This document shows, piece after piece, positions 24,103 through 35,408 of a stretch of DNA of 64,000 nt. Each line of letters starts with the position of its first letter. Within the stretch, counting starts at the first letter, position 1. Location: NCBI GenBank assembly GCA_947652605.1, contig OX393579.1, positions 44,832,970-44,896,969 on the forward strand. Direction: 5' to 3'. A program made the translations under genes and the position numbers. Origin of the DNA: Elmis aenea. Taxonomy: Eukaryota; Arthropoda; Insecta; Coleoptera; Elmidae. A model generated the notes under the pieces. The model saw only the letters and a list, made by a program, of their open reading frames with translations, was not told the DNA's origin and made no database searches.

Positions 24103-24302
24103 NNNNNNNNNNNNNNNNNNNNNNNNNNNNNNNNNNNNNNNNNNNNNNNNNNNNNNNNNNNNNNNNNNNNNNNNNNNNNNNNNNNNNNNNNNNNNNNNNN
24201 NNNNNNNNNNNNNNNNNNNNNNNNNNNNNNNNNNNNNNNNNNNNNNNNNNNNNNNNNNNNNNNNNNNNNNNNNNNNNNNNNNNNNNNNNNNNNNNNNNNN
24301 NN
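24103..24302. other. Assembly gap, 200 N
   Basis: Exactly 200 consecutive N bases, a round number that suggests a placeholder between contigs rather than a measured length. Open frames reported across it are not meaningful. Confidence 0.99.
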
Positions 24303-25308
24303 AATAGTTTTTTTTTTAGTAAACTGAAATTTGACTTTGAGATGCAAAAAATTATTTACATCAAGATTTGTGGCTTATCGTTGCTGTATTTTTTAAATAT
24401 TTGGTTGGTCTCTCAGAGAAAATGCAACAAATCGACATAATTATAACATATACCAAGCTACTAAACAATATTTTCTATTTAAAGTGGAAAACAAAGACAT
24501 TTGCATCATTCCGTGATGTCAAGTCGCTAAAAAATTGGTCGATGTTGCGATATTGCAAGTCTACATTAAAAATATTATATTAGATTTGGTGAAAAAATTA
24601 CTTAAGTACATGGAAGAAGAAGGTTTACAGTGTTGCGGGTTCGAAGGATGTTTTTTAAGAAACAATATTTTTTAAACGCTTTTAATTATATATTAAATAA
24701 ACATATATGTACAGGTACACGTATCAACAATACATGTATGTATTGCTACAAACATCTAATTTTAAAAATCAAATAAAACGTACGTACATATAAACCCTCG
24801 TCACCTAAAATAATCATGCCATACAAAAAAACTATTTACGACTTTTTAACCCTCTTTAGACCATTAAAGGGACACATATGTCCCACATCACATAAGAGTA
24901 AAAATTAGGTTTTTGTATTAACATTTTTTTATTTGTTGTAACATTGTCAACTAAAAATGTTTATTTCTACAAAAAGAACCTAGTCCTATTTCTGGTGGGT
25001 CTTAAGCATTGTTATTTGCAGGTCTGAATTTATGTACCTATTGTTCAATTTTATTGGAGTGCCTTAACTGATAGTCATGTAAAGAAACTTTATGGTTTTT
25101 ACAAAAACTGCAACAAAACTACTTTTAAATATCAATAAATTGAAAGTGTGTATATAAGTTAACTTTATAAATTATTATAAAGTTATTAGAACAAAACATT
25201 GACGTAAATTTTGGTTATTCGAAGTTATTCGTGTTGTATATCCAAGAATACCACCTATTTGTAGCACATAATGATTATGAAAAAACTACATATCTTGGAA
25301 AAGCGAAC
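24303..25308. other. No recognised feature
   Basis: AT-rich DNA. No domain motif was recognised in the short plus-strand frames just after the gap. Confidence 0.45.
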
Positions 25309-25850
25309 AGCAAAAAATTTAAAAAGTACAGCAAAAATTAGCAAAAAATGAGCAAAAAATTGTGACATGAAAACATTTTGACTTTTTAGCAAATGTAACT
25401 CAGCGTAAAGTTGGAGTTACAATTCTTTTTTTTTTATCTCCCATTAGAGACCAGCAAAAAATTTAAAAGTACAGCAAAAATTAGCAAAAAATGAGCAAAA
25501 AATTGTGACATAAAAACATTTTAACTTTTTAGCAAATGTAACTCAGCGTAAAGTTGGAGTTACAATTCTTTTTTTTTAAATTATCTCCCATTAGAGACCA
25601 GCAAAAAATTTTAAAAGTATAGCAAAAATTAGCAAAAAATGGGCAAAAAATTGTGACATGAAAACATTTTGACTTTTTAGCAAATGTAACTCAGCGTAAA
25701 GTTGGAGTTACAATCTTTTTTTTAAATTATCTTCCCTTAAAGACCAGCAAAAAATTTAAAAAGTATAGCAAAAATTAGCAAAAAATGAGCAAAAAATTAT
25801 GACGTTAAAAGTTTTTGTTTTTTGTTATGTTGTAGCTCCAACTTGACGGA
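25309..25850 (+). repeat. Tandem repeat, about 146-bp unit, 3.7 copies
   Basis: Units start with AGCAAAAAATTTAAAA at 25309, 25453, 25600 and 25746, giving periods of 144, 147 and 146 bp. Each contains repeated AGCAAAAA words, then TAACTCAGCGTAAAGTTGGA and a T-rich tract. The fourth copy diverges after GAGCAAAAAATTATGACG. The copies are highly similar, so the array is fairly young. It sits just upstream of two LINE 3' ends. It could be a local satellite or a transposon's internal repeat. Confidence 0.85.
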
Positions 25851-26200
25851 CCTGTTTTTTTCGTATTTTTTTGTCCTTAAAAACCTTTTCTATTTTCGGT
25901 CCTTGAGTTTACCAAGATTTTCTGTTAATGCCTCCATCCATCTTCTTCGCGGTCGACCTCTTTTTCTCTTCATAGGTACTTCATTATCTAGTAAAATTTT
26001 TGTTATTCTCTCATCTTATAATCTGTTGATTTGCCCTAGCTATCGCAATCTTTATATTCTAGCAATGTTTGTCATCTTTTGTAGACCACACACTTTCATG
26101 TTTCCCTGATTTGTTCTTTTTCTCCTCCAGCCTTCTTCTTTTATGCCTTCATATATTCTCTTGAGCATCTTCCATTTCCATACTCTCCGCACTCAGTGTG
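25822..26200 (-). pseudogene. LINE C-terminal tail fragment
   Basis: On the minus strand 26100-25900 reads as a degraded RLGQINRL..DERITKIL region followed by NEVPMKRKRGRPRRRWMEAL. This matches the WxGHxxRM and RGRPRxRW tail found at the C-terminus of several non-LTR retrotransposon proteins. Stops and frameshifts break it and no polymerase core is present. It is separate from the next LINE copy because both carry the same C-terminal region in tandem. The clade is uncertain. Confidence 0.65.
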
Positions 26201-26324
26201 GGAAACCTTTGGCTCAAACAATTAAAACTATTTTAGAGAGATTTGGTCATGCTATTGTAACGAAGCAGTTTTTCATTTAAATAAATCAATCAAAATCAAA
26301 GGTTTTTGACTCTTATACTGTTTA

Positions 26325-27210
26325 TGTATCAACATCATCATTGAGCCGTATAATCCTTAGGATTATGGCTAACGCCGAGGCGTTTTTAAAATCTATTTAT
26401 TGAGGTGGATCGGTCCTCTCTCTCTGATTTTTCAAAGCTTGTTGTTGGTCCTGGCTGCCTCTGTTATTTTCTTTAATTCTTTCCTATCTTTGCATTTCGA
26501 TTTCCAATCATTTATTCTCAATTCCTTTGTATCTTCCTTCAGGGCGTCTCTCCATCTTTTGCTTGGTCTTCGAATGATATTTTCTCCTTTGTGTTCCTCC
26601 TCTATTTCTTTGTTCCTTCTCAGTCTTACGTCTTCATCTCTTGTTACGTTAGGTCTTAGTATTGCTCTCATTACTTTTCTCTCCGTTACTTTTGAGTCTT
26701 TCTCTTCTTTCTTATTTATTGTTATTGTTATGTTATGACAGATCTTATCAAGGTTTTGTATATTTTTATTTTTGTTGGTTTACTTCTTAGTGTTTTACTC
26801 TTAAGTAGGTTTTTGTTTTTGCCGTATGCCTGATTTCCTTTAAGAGTTCTCTCCTTCACTCTGTTTTTTCCAGCTTGTCCCACTGTCACGCCCAAATAAT
26901 TGAAAGTATTGACTTCTTCGAAGGTGTATTTTGTTTCTAGATTGTTCTGTGTGTGCATATTTTCTTTTGCCATCTTAATATATTTTGTTTTTTCTTAATT
27001 TATTTCCAGACCCAGTTTTTTTTTGTCTCTTTATCTAGTTGATCTATCGCTCTTATTATGTTTTCTCTCTTCTATTCCCTGATTGCTTTATCGTCAGCAT
27101 ACGCTATTATTTGTATTTGGTTGATCATAATGTTTTTCTTATCTAGTTTTGCTCTTTGTAGTACGCCTTCTAATATTAAGTTAAATATGTGTAAGTGTAC
27201 GTAGACAATA
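26325..27210 (-). pseudogene. LINE reverse transcriptase, 3' half
   Basis: Reading leftward from about 27190, the minus strand gives HIFNLILEGVLQRAKL and INQIQIIAYADDKAI, where YADD is the polymerase catalytic box. Then come EEVNTFNYLGVTVGQAGKNR (26973-26728) and a tail at 26671-26432 that includes MRAILRPNVTRDEDVRLRRN. This is the order of an RT palm, YLG block and C-terminal tail in RTE-like non-LTR elements. Frameshifts separate the blocks. The 3' flank near 26325-26400 contains TCATCATTGAG, consistent with a TGATGA-type tail. Upstream it is cut by the repeat arm at 27211. Confidence 0.8.
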
Positions 27211-27410
27211 TTTAATTTGAATAGAATGACGGGATAGTGGTCCTTAGGTTTATAAAGAAAACTCTTTACATCAGCTAAATATTTCGGATCTTTATTTGAT
27301 CCTTCATCGGTAGCTATAAACAAAATACAAAAAGTCCTTAGAATTATAATTTAAGTCTAATAAGGTGCTACTCACCGATGAGCGAGGATGTTTGAAAGCA
27401 ACAAAAAGGT
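27211..27410. repeat. Single arm of a foldback repeat
   Basis: This matches, in direct orientation, the left arm of the palindrome at 28007-28405 (GAATAGAATGACGGGATAGT through CTAATAAGGTGCTACT), then continues CACCGATGAGCGAGGATGTT, which matches the palindrome's centre. It joins directly onto the LINE reverse transcriptase frame, so it probably inserted into or truncated that LINE. Confidence 0.75.
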
Positions 27411-28006
27411 GAACATTAAAAAAAATTTCTCGAAGATGAAATGGTTAAAGTTGATGGAAGTACTTCATTAAAATTTGCTTGAATTATTAATCGTCGACAC
27501 ATGTGTTTTCTCTTGAATAAAAATAAATTGAAATTTGAAAAATTGAAAATTGAAGCTATAAAAAGAAAATCAACATGTGGATTCGTTGAAAATTTGTCAC
27601 TTTAATCACTAGGATAGATCAACATCCAATAAATAAATGGTACAAAGGATGATATTAAACATAATAAAAGTTTACGACGGCACGATCAAAACAGTTAACA
27701 CATATTTAATTTAAATTAAAACAGATTCATTATAGCGTGGCAACCATCGCTTCTTGATGTGCAGAATCAGACTGTCAAATGGACGAACGACAAAGTGACG
27801 TATAAATATGTGTCCAAACTACCTACAGCGTGAAAATCTAACATGAATAACTTAATTATCGTGTTTTTACGGCATTGGAGAAGAAAATTTCTTCTGTTGA
27901 CCATGTTTGCTTGCTTGAAGTTGAGGTTAGACCAATATTTCAAATTCTTACAGGAGGACACCATAAGTAGAAGATATTGTTGAAAAAAATCCCATGTTGA
28001 CGTAAA
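27411..28006. other. No recognised gene
   Basis: AT-rich spacer between the two related foldback arms. AATCGTCGACACATGTGT at 27489 stands out as a GC-richer motif, but I cannot assign it. Confidence 0.4.
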
Positions 28007-28405
28007 TTAACCAAAAATTACGACCATGTAGTAGTTTGAATAGAATGACGGGATAGTGGTCCTTAGGTTTATAAAGAAAACTCTTTACATCAGCTAAATA
28101 TTTCGGATCTTTATTTGATCCTTCATCGGTAGCTATAAACAAAATACAAAAAGTCCTTAGAATTATAATTTGTCTAATAAGGTGCTACTTGTTGCTTTCA
28201 AACATCCTCGCTCATCGGTGAGTAGCACCTTATTAGACTTAAATTATAATTCTAAGGACTTTTTGTATTTTGTTTATAGCTACCGATGAAGGATCAAATA
28301 AAGATCCGAAATATTTAGCTGATGTAAAGAGTTTTCTTTATAAACCTAAGGACCACTATCCCGTCATTCTATTCAAACTACTACATGGTCGTAATTTTTG
28401 GTTAA
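28007..28405. repeat. 0.4-kb near-perfect palindrome
   Basis: The left arm begins TTAACCAAAAATTACGACCA at 28007 and the right arm ends with its inverse at 28405. The arms are about 180 bp each and almost identical. The right arm carries AGACTTAAATTATAATTC where the left has AATTATAATTTGTC, a small indel. About 30 bp around 28190-28220 are unpaired (TTGCTTTCAAACATCCTCGC). A third, single arm lies at 27211. The frame starting MFIATDEGSNKDPK is just the arm sequence. It is probably a foldback transposon. Confidence 0.8.
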
Positions 28406-29230
28406 TTCACAATATTTAATATTTGTATACCCATTTTTAGTGGTAGTAATATTTGGTAATGTACAAACACTTTAGACTCGTCAACGTTTTAGTTTTGTTT
28501 TAGTTTTTGAAAAAAACGTATAAGACTTACTTTAGCTATGTGATTTAGTGTGAACGAAAATCAAATTGTGCTAATCCCTATTTTTTCATACATTTTTAAT
28601 GTAGGTTTATATTCTTCTTGGAAACCTTGTTACGTGCGCTTACTGTTCTTTAATTGTATAATACGATGTAAGTAAATTAGTGAAGAAGTTTGTTTTCCTA
28701 ATTGTGTGAAACACAATCTGTAGAATGATTTTCCTTCGATGTTGAATTTAATCAATTCTTTACGCGGCTGCGTTCGTTCATTTACACGAGTTCACAAACT
28801 TGAAACATCTATGCCTTTCAAGAAGAGTTTGATTATGGAACTGCCATCTGCCTTGCATTTAAATTGAGCCTTCGTACACGGCGAAACTTAATCCAACCCG
28901 TTAACAATAGGTTGCTTTCGTAATTTTGGCGTTTGTGAAGTGAAATGAAAAATTGTGTATAATGCGAGTTGCAAAGTTAATTAATATGGAACGTTGCCAA
29001 GGCTGATTTTTGTAATTAATTCGTTGGTACGTACACATGCGTTGGACGTGTAATTTGTTTAATTTATTGCTTCATTGTTACTATATTGGCTATCGCGTGT
29101 AATGGGCTCAATTAGGCAATTAACAGGTCGTTATGGAACTGTCGCTGGGTTTGATATTTGAGCGATAGTGTTTGAAAATGCTTTATAATTATTATCTCTC
29201 AAATAGATTTTACTATAACATTTAATTGTA
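28406..29230. other. Apparently unique sequence, TAATTA-rich in part
   Basis: No repeat or gene was recognised. Between about 28975 and 29125 several AATTA-core motifs occur (GTTAATTAATATGG, GTAATTAATTCG, CAATTAGGCAATTAAC). These are typical homeodomain-binding words, but also common by chance in AT-rich DNA. Confidence 0.3.
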
Positions 29231-29720
29231 TACAGGGTGGTAAATTACTACCGCGTTTTGCGGCTAACTTTGTTATTAGAAGAGAGACATTTAAATTAGC
29301 AGTTTGGTAGAATTAGAATTACAAAATAATTGAATGAGGTTTAAAAAATTAGTTTTTGAGAAATTAAAAAAACCTTAGAATAATACATTTTTCACAAATA
29401 CTCCTTCAACTACGATAGATAGGAAAAAATTGTAAGTAGGTAATTTCTAGATAATTTGGCTTAGATTGTGATCAATTACTAATTATTTTAGTTGAATGGT
29501 TACAGATATACACACAAAACTTAGATATTTTTAAAATGGCAGTTATAGTTGTCTGAAGTATGTGAAAAATATATACTTTTTTTAAATTTCGCTGGAACGT
29601 GGGTTGTTATATGTGATGTTAGTAGTTGATGGAAAGAGGAAAATAAAAGTGTTTGAAAAACAAATATGCATTTATTTACCAAATTAAAGTTAGCTGCGAA
29701 AGCCTTGGCGGTTACATTAT
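29231..29720. mobile_element. CAGGGTG element, left end and partial arm
   Basis: TACAGGGTGGTAAATTACTA at 29231 is a typical family end. GCGGCTAACTTTGTTATT near 29259 has a diverged inverse at about 29684-29712 (AAAGTTAGCTGCGAAAG). The right terminal CACCCTGTA is not found. It may be the end of the Tc1-like element whose transposase relic follows at 29743, or an unrelated foldback. Confidence 0.45.
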
Positions 29721-29742
29721 ATTAAATAATTAAATTTAAAAA

Positions 29743-30560
29743 TCATTTAATATGAAGACTTTTAAAATGGTAAATTTTATATATGTAGAAAGTTAATTTT
29801 GCCGATGTATTTTTGGTACAATTTGAAGCTATGCAGCCTATGCACTCTTCAATTCGCTTTGGCAAGTCATTGGCGAGTGATTTCAGTAAACTAGGTGGTA
29901 GAGACCATGTTTCAATGATCCAGTTAGTCCACTCGTACAGATTAGTCTTTTGGCGCATCTCCACTTCATGTTTTATGTTGGCTCATAAATTTTTGACCGG
30001 ATTAAGATTGGCTGGCTAAGTTATAAAGTTGATTTAATGTTGAAAAAAGAAGTCGCGATTGTAACGGATAATATGGGACCATGCGTTATCTCATTGTAGA
30101 AGATAACCATCAGATATAACGTTCCCATGATTTCAGTTAGTCTTTTCGCAGTAATATTATGTGTTCACCGATCTTTTTGCCACCTTAATTGTCCTTGTTC
30201 CACACAATCAAAATTCAGCTCAGGCCATTATCGCCGGACCGTTTTCGGAGTTTCTTTTTTTTTCAACGGTATGGGTCATGATACAATAACTCCTAGGAGT
30301 TCTTTGTATCATGGGTACGGTTATTGCTTTTGGCAACCAATTCTTTATGCCACGAGTAAATAAATTTCTTGAAATCGTAGTTGAATTTACCAACAGGTTC
30401 CCTCTCTGCTGTCGCCAGCTTAGTCGAGCAAACACGATGTGGTGGGATGGTGGTGAGGAAGTCTCCTCATCATATCAAAAGAACGCCTTCCGGATCTGCT
30501 TGTCGTTCAGCGGTTCCGCTTTTTTTTTTGATTCTAGCGATAATTCGCCCACAATTTCTT
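29743..30560 (-). pseudogene. Tc1-like transposase pseudogene
   Basis: Read leftward on the minus strand, the pieces follow the order of a Tc1/mariner transposase. About 30440-30360 gives NLLVNSTTISRNLFTRG, like the second DNA-binding helix-turn-helix. About 30250-30220 gives SENGPAIMA. About 30110-30060 gives YLLQ-stop-DNAWSHIIRYNRDF, the QDNAxxH block holding the second catalytic aspartate. About 30020-29980 gives PANLNPVKNL, the SPDLNPIENLW block holding the last catalytic acid. The end is TWSLPPSLLKSLANDLPKRI. The final acid is an asparagine here and several stops and frameshifts occur, so it is inactive. Confidence 0.8.
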
Positions 30561-30934
30561 AAGAGCGTATCTGTTAATTTACTAATTTTTGGGGTTGATA
30601 GTTGATAGTATCTTGATAATTAGGTATATTCGACTGTTTAATATTAAAACCGCTGCCACAGTTTTATTTTTATAAAAAAAAAAGTAAAATTAACTTTCTC
30701 ACATACTTATAGGTAACTATTAAAAGCTTAATATCGGTTTATTAATTTGACGTCTCTATATCTTAAAACAAAACAACGCAACGATATCTATGAGAAAAAA
30801 GAATAAGTTTTAAACACCCCCAAAACTTTTGCAGTAAGCTTAACATGTCAAACTTAGTTTATTGGTAGGTACGAGCAAAAAATATGAAGAGAAAATTACA
30901 TGCAGTGCTGTTGCTATTTGTTGATGGAAATATA
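30561..30934. other. No recognised feature
   Basis: AT-rich spacer. It may contain the 5' untranslated part and terminal repeat of the Tc1-like relic, but no end was identified. Confidence 0.4.
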
Positions 30935-31671
30935 TACAGGGTGGTCCACTATTGGGATCTCGTAAACAGCAAGAGCTACATAGAAGTTTAAATTAGACAA
31001 ATTGTTCCCCTTCTGAGGCCTATTCAGTGATGCTTAAATGCTTTTAAAAAGTTCCATGGCACGCTAGATAATATACAAAAATCAAAATGAGCATTTTTTT
31101 AAATGGTACAAAAATATTTTGGGAAAAAATGTACATTTTTTTACGCACTGTAAAATGAAAACAATCATTTGTTTCAATATTGTTTAAATCTTTAAATTCA
31201 TGGCACTCAATAGCTTCATAGGGACTTTTTAATGAATTTTATTTGTTTTGAGCCTAAATATCAAAATAAGCACATTAAACCTTATATTGTCGATAAGAGG
31301 AAAAAAACATGCCTTTTCATGAGGTCATAGCCAACTATGATTTCCATTTAAAAAATGCAAGTCTGTAATTGATTTAAGAACTTAAACAATATTGAAACAA
31401 ATGAATGTTTTCATTTTACAGTCAAAATTCTACCACTTTTTCTCCAAAACTATTTTTGTACTATTAAGTATAGCCGAGTTATTAACGATTTAAGATAAAT
31501 GCGCAATTTGATTTTTGATTTTATCTAGCGTGCCGTGGAACTTTTTTAAAACATTAAGGTATCACTGAATAGGTCTCAAAAAGGGCAACAACTTGTTTAA
31601 TTTAAACTTCTTTGTAGCTCTTACCGTTTACGAGATCCCAATAGTGGTTCTTCTATATGGACCACCCTGTA
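30935..31671. mobile_element. CAGGGTG foldback, 0.74 kb
   Basis: The left end is TACAGGGTGGTCCACTATTG. The right end read inversely is TACAGGGTGGTCCATATAG, then AACCACTATTGGGATCTCGT, so the right arm carries a small insertion. The arms meet near 31335. Matching blocks include TGGGATCTCGTAAAC at 30953 and its inverse at 31626, and GAGCATTTTTTTAAATGG near 31089. TA at both edges; non-autonomous. Confidence 0.8.
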
Positions 31672-32732
31672 TTAAGCTAAACACTGTTTTTTAAGAATAT
31701 ATGGAAGGCCGAGAAAAAAAAATCAACTTTTTTCAACGATTTTTGAATTGATGTCGGGTGTTATGATCGAGATATCGTTGATGAATATTTTTCTGTTGAA
31801 CAATCGACAAAACTCGTCTGTATTATGAAAGCTTGTCTCCCGGTATCAGGGATTGGCTTAGAAGAGGAAAAAACGACAATTGAAATTGAAACACCTTAAT
31901 AACTTAATAACTAAAAAGTTTTTAATTTTTTCGGTGTAGCGTAGTAATTTACGTATGAAAAAATTACAGAACACTAAAGTTCAAATAGCTGATTATTTAT
32001 TATTGAAACTTTTACCATATGCGCATTAAAATAATCTGTTTGCTCGTTCTTTTTACCCTTTTTCAAAGTCTTGGAATTTTTTTTCTAGTAACCACAGCCA
32101 TCTATAAATACGATAACAATATTTGCGTCTCAGCTAAAATATAAACGATGACGATGGGGTTTGATGCTCACGGACAGCATATTTTAGACTGACGAACCAT
32201 CGCCATATTAAATTTACCAAATCGTTAAACACTTTAACATTTAACCATTTTATTAAGTTTAACACCCGTAAGGTGCAAAAACACAATGTGATTAGGTTAA
32301 ATTAGACACACGGTCTTGCATTTGAATTAAGTAAGATCCTGCTGTAATTACTTAAAAAGACAAAAGAATGAATTCAAGTGGATAATTAACTAAATGTTAT
32401 AAATAAAAAAGATATTAAAAAAAACTTAGATTAACTTGAAATATACTTTAACTTTATAGTTTGTACATAAGAATAAATTTTACTATTATTATGTCTAAAC
32501 GCAAATATAACATACACAAATTAGAAAGAGAGAATATCTGTACCGTTAATTATTGTGCTACACGAAATTGCAAGTATAAACAATAAAGTTGTTAATACAT
32601 ATTCACGTAAATATATGGAGAAAAGTGAAGCTCACTTATTTCAAGTGAGATTTTTTACTGTCTGGTGGAGTCTCACCAGCACAGAAGGTAAATTCGCGTA
32701 TGTGTTTAACAAATAAAATTGAAATAGCGACA
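31672..32732. other. No recognised gene
   Basis: AT-rich DNA. The segment 31838-31880 resembles 15650-15705 and may be a short dispersed repeat. Nothing else was seen. Confidence 0.4.
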
Positions 32733-32885
32733 AAACCGGTTAAAACCGGTTTTGGAAAATATTTATTTCGTTTTCGTTCTTGAACGAAAAATAATAATTT
32801 CGTTTTCGGTTTCGTTTTCGTTCTTAAAAAATTTCGGTTAATTTCGTTTAACGTTTTCGTTTTCGTTCCGTTCTCAGTCCCTGTT
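32733..32885. repeat. TTCGTTTTCG-rich repeat with hAT-like end
   Basis: AAACCGGTTAAAACCGGTTT is followed by several TTTCGTTTTCG words. The block ends CCGTTCTCAGTCCCTG, which read inversely is CAGGGACTGAGAACGG, a hAT-like terminus. The other end is not found. A related fragment occurs near 4985-5095. Confidence 0.5.
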
Positions 32886-33599
32886 TTTGTTGTTCTTATT
32901 TTTCGTTAAGTTTTTTTTTTGCGTTTGCGCTGATTTTGGTGGCGTAAGTAAAAGGGTGATACCATGGTTTTGTATATTTTTAAATTAAATGATAGGTACT
33001 CCTATATTTAAAAACAACTAGTAGTTGACTTAAATTAAAATTAGCTTTTCTGCCCTGGTACTGGTTGTTATAAGGTAAATTAATTTTTTTCTGTTGATAA
33101 AATGTAATACTTCAGATTGATCTTGTGCAGTTGCCAAGCAACCAACCTTCCTGCAAGCAAAATCGTACCCGGTAAATTGACTGTTAATAACTGTTGGACT
33201 CGGGTTATAGGTATTTTCCGATTTTCATTAACGACGAATTTGTGCGTGACTTTTTTCATAAGCTCGGATGTGCTATTGTCTTTGGATAAGATTTGATTCC
33301 TTAATGTTTGGAATGAAAAAGCTCTTATTAAAATGAATTCATTTTTAAATGCCCTGATTTTGTACTCCATTGCTACGCGATGGTTAAAAGTTTTGCGAAA
33401 AGCGGTTAGTTCCTTTATTTTTCGTTTAGCTCAAGGCCGCAGTATCAAACTTAAAGCATCTTTTATTGTCTGTAGCGCTTTTATCACAGCGAAAATGTAA
33501 ATGTGTTAAATTTTTTTTTGTGTGCATAAAATTTCTTAAAAACCATTTAAAATCATTGTATTGAATTTAGTTTAATTAGTTTTCGTTCATCTTTTAGTC
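32886..33599. other. No recognised feature
   Basis: A 96-codon minus-strand frame at 33080-33370 shows no motif I know. No element ends were recognised. Confidence 0.4.
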
Positions 33600-33830
33600 C
33601 TTTATTGCGGTGTTTCTCAAACTTTTTACTCTGAGAACCTCTTCCACAATTAATAGTTTACAGAGGACCCCAATGAATTGTCTTGTAGACAATATTTTGT
33701 TTTTAACTTAGCCTGGCAAATAAATTTGATTGATTTTCGAACATAATGAAAGGGTCAGGGGACCCCTTCAGGTGGATTCAGGGACCCCCAGGGGTCCGCG
33801 GACCACACTTTCAGAAACACTGCTCTATTG
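33600..33830. mobile_element. 215-bp hAT MITE with 8-bp target duplication
   Basis: The element 33608-33822 begins CGGTGTTTCTCAAACTTT and ends TCAGAAACACTG, the hAT CAGTGTTTCT-type terminus. Flanks CTTTATTG (33600-33607) and CTCTATTG (33823-33830) match at 7 of 8 positions. The interior has GGACCCC-type motifs common in such elements (GGGGACCCCTTCAGG, GGGACCCCCAGGGGTCCGCG). It encodes nothing. Confidence 0.85.
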
Positions 33831-34624
33831 TTAGCCAATGGTCTCGCACATAAATAACTGTTTTCTAGATAAAGTATCATGAAATTGTATTGAAATTAAA
33901 ATAAATCGGCTTTAAAATTAGACTGAAATGTTAAACGAGGTATTTTATAAAGTTCAATCGGAAACTTTTTAATTCCAAATGTAAGTAGGTCTTTACGTTT
34001 TCAACTCTTTAGATAAAGTTATCTTTTATGGTATCGCATAATGTTGTACTTAACTTAGACATTTTATCAAAGCGGACCGTGTTTCTAATTAGAAATAATT
34101 TTGCCATCGTTAAACTAATTGATATTGCTTTAATATCTGTTAAAATTATTTCGTCGGAGTTGTATTTATGTCATAATGTGCTTAATGAAATCGAAGTACT
34201 TTTGATAAAGAATTTGAAGACGAGTTTAGTGCCTCTTAGTCAAAGGCATTTTTATTTATATTGTACTTGAACTAATTTTAAGTTTCCCAGTTTTTCATTA
34301 TTTTATAATCGAGATTGTATGATGTTTTAGTTAGTAAATTTATAATATTATAAACTTTAATTGCAGTATTTACAAATAATTATAGGTAATAAAGCCAGTT
34401 TAAAGAAAAAAAAAGTATTCCAGATATATTTAAACATAAGTTGTTAAGTGTTATATTTTAAATGCACTAATTTTTTGTGAAACTAAGATAGCAAATGTGT
34501 TTATCCTTCCGGTTACGTAAATAATAAATATTTTTATGGTAATGTTTTCGAGCTAAATGTTATTTATCCATACTTTAAGTTTGGATAACTTTGCTTTTCA
34601 GCATAGCATTATCCACCACTTTTA
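33831..34624. other. No recognised feature
   Basis: AT-rich. An 80-codon plus frame at 34028-34270 has no recognisable domain. Confidence 0.4.
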
Positions 34625-34742
34625 TAATGTTAGCAACACAAGCTACATAGTCAGTTTATAATAATGCAACGCAAGTTTGTAATACAGAATAATGGAAATG
34701 GCTTAAACGCCAAGATGAGAAGAAATATGTTGGAGCTGACTG
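34625..34742 (+). repeat. Dispersed repeat, copy 1 of 2
   Basis: It shares GCAAGTTTGTAATACAGAAT and AATGGAAATGGC with 39843-39963 in the same orientation, plus a diverged GTTAGCAACACAAGCTACA start. No coding content; the element type is unknown. Confidence 0.65.
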
Positions 34743-34908
34743 ACAAGAGAACCTCACTTGGTGGTACTAAAGTCGGTTTATGGGACTAAGATTTTCCGAA
34801 AGAAGACCGTGAATAAAAAAGAGTACCAAGTTTTTTGGCCCTAGAAACTCAAAACTTACCGTTAAAACCCAATTTTTGTTTTCAAAAATTGTACGAAATA
34901 GGTTAAAT

Positions 34909-34984
34909 ACCAGGGACCTGTTTCTCGAAAGCCTTGTAATACGGACTTGTATTACAAGGCTTGTAAGTTTCGAGAAACCCTGGT
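34909..34984. repeat. Hairpin, short version, in the left arm
   Basis: GACCTGTTTCTCGAAAGCCT and AGGCTTGTAAGTTTCGAGAA form the stem, with TTGTAATAC/GTATTACAA pairing at the tip. It looks like a deletion derivative of the hairpin at 35253-35408: the same ends, without the central ACACGTGTAGTTTCC section. Confidence 0.75.
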
Positions 34985-35252
34985 GTAAATGAACTCTGCA
35001 CTCTTTTTTCTTTAGTTTTGATTTTGGATAAATAACATTTAAGACACATGATATGTGTGAAAAATCGGATTTTTTGAGCACATGCACACAATTATTTCAC
35101 TTCCGGTTTCGCCGGAAATGACCCTAACTTTGTTATATTAAATGGAACTCCCTGTATATTTTTACATTTTTGGGAAAAGGAAGCAGCTTTGAGTACTATA
35201 GCATCATTTTGGTTAATTTTTATAACCCCAAATAGCCAGAGTTCATTTACAC

Positions 35253-35408
35253 CTGGGCCCTGTTTCTCGAAACTTACAAACCTTGTAATACAAGTCCGTA
35301 GCTTAGCTACACGTGTAGTTTCCATGAAAACTACTGGAAACTACACGTGTAGCTAAGCTACGGACTTGTATTACAAGGCTTGTAAGTTTCGAGAAACAGG
35401 GCCCTGGT
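35253..35408. repeat. Near-perfect hairpin MITE in the right arm
   Basis: The arms are about 72 bp, starting GGGCCCTGTTTCTCGAAACT and ending with the inverse AGTTTCGAGAAACAGGGCCC. One mismatch was seen (ACAAACC against GGCTTGT). The short loop lies near 35325-35333. Short palindromes such as ACACGTGT occur inside each arm. The GGGCCCTGTTTC start recalls PIF/Harbinger-type MITEs; no TWA duplication is clear. Confidence 0.8.

Noticed and set aside
24042..24440. Open frames of about 100-120 codons on both strands around 24.1-24.4 kb
   Set aside because: They run through the 200-N gap and consist mostly of unknown residues.
25309..25850. Array with spacers (CRISPR-like) or LTR pair
   Set aside because: The whole 146-bp unit is repeated head to tail without unique spacers or LTR features.
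27072..28142. Repeated protein starting MFIATDEGSNKDPK
   Set aside because: It is repeat-arm sequence present in three arms, in one case fused to a LINE frame. No motif supports a protein.
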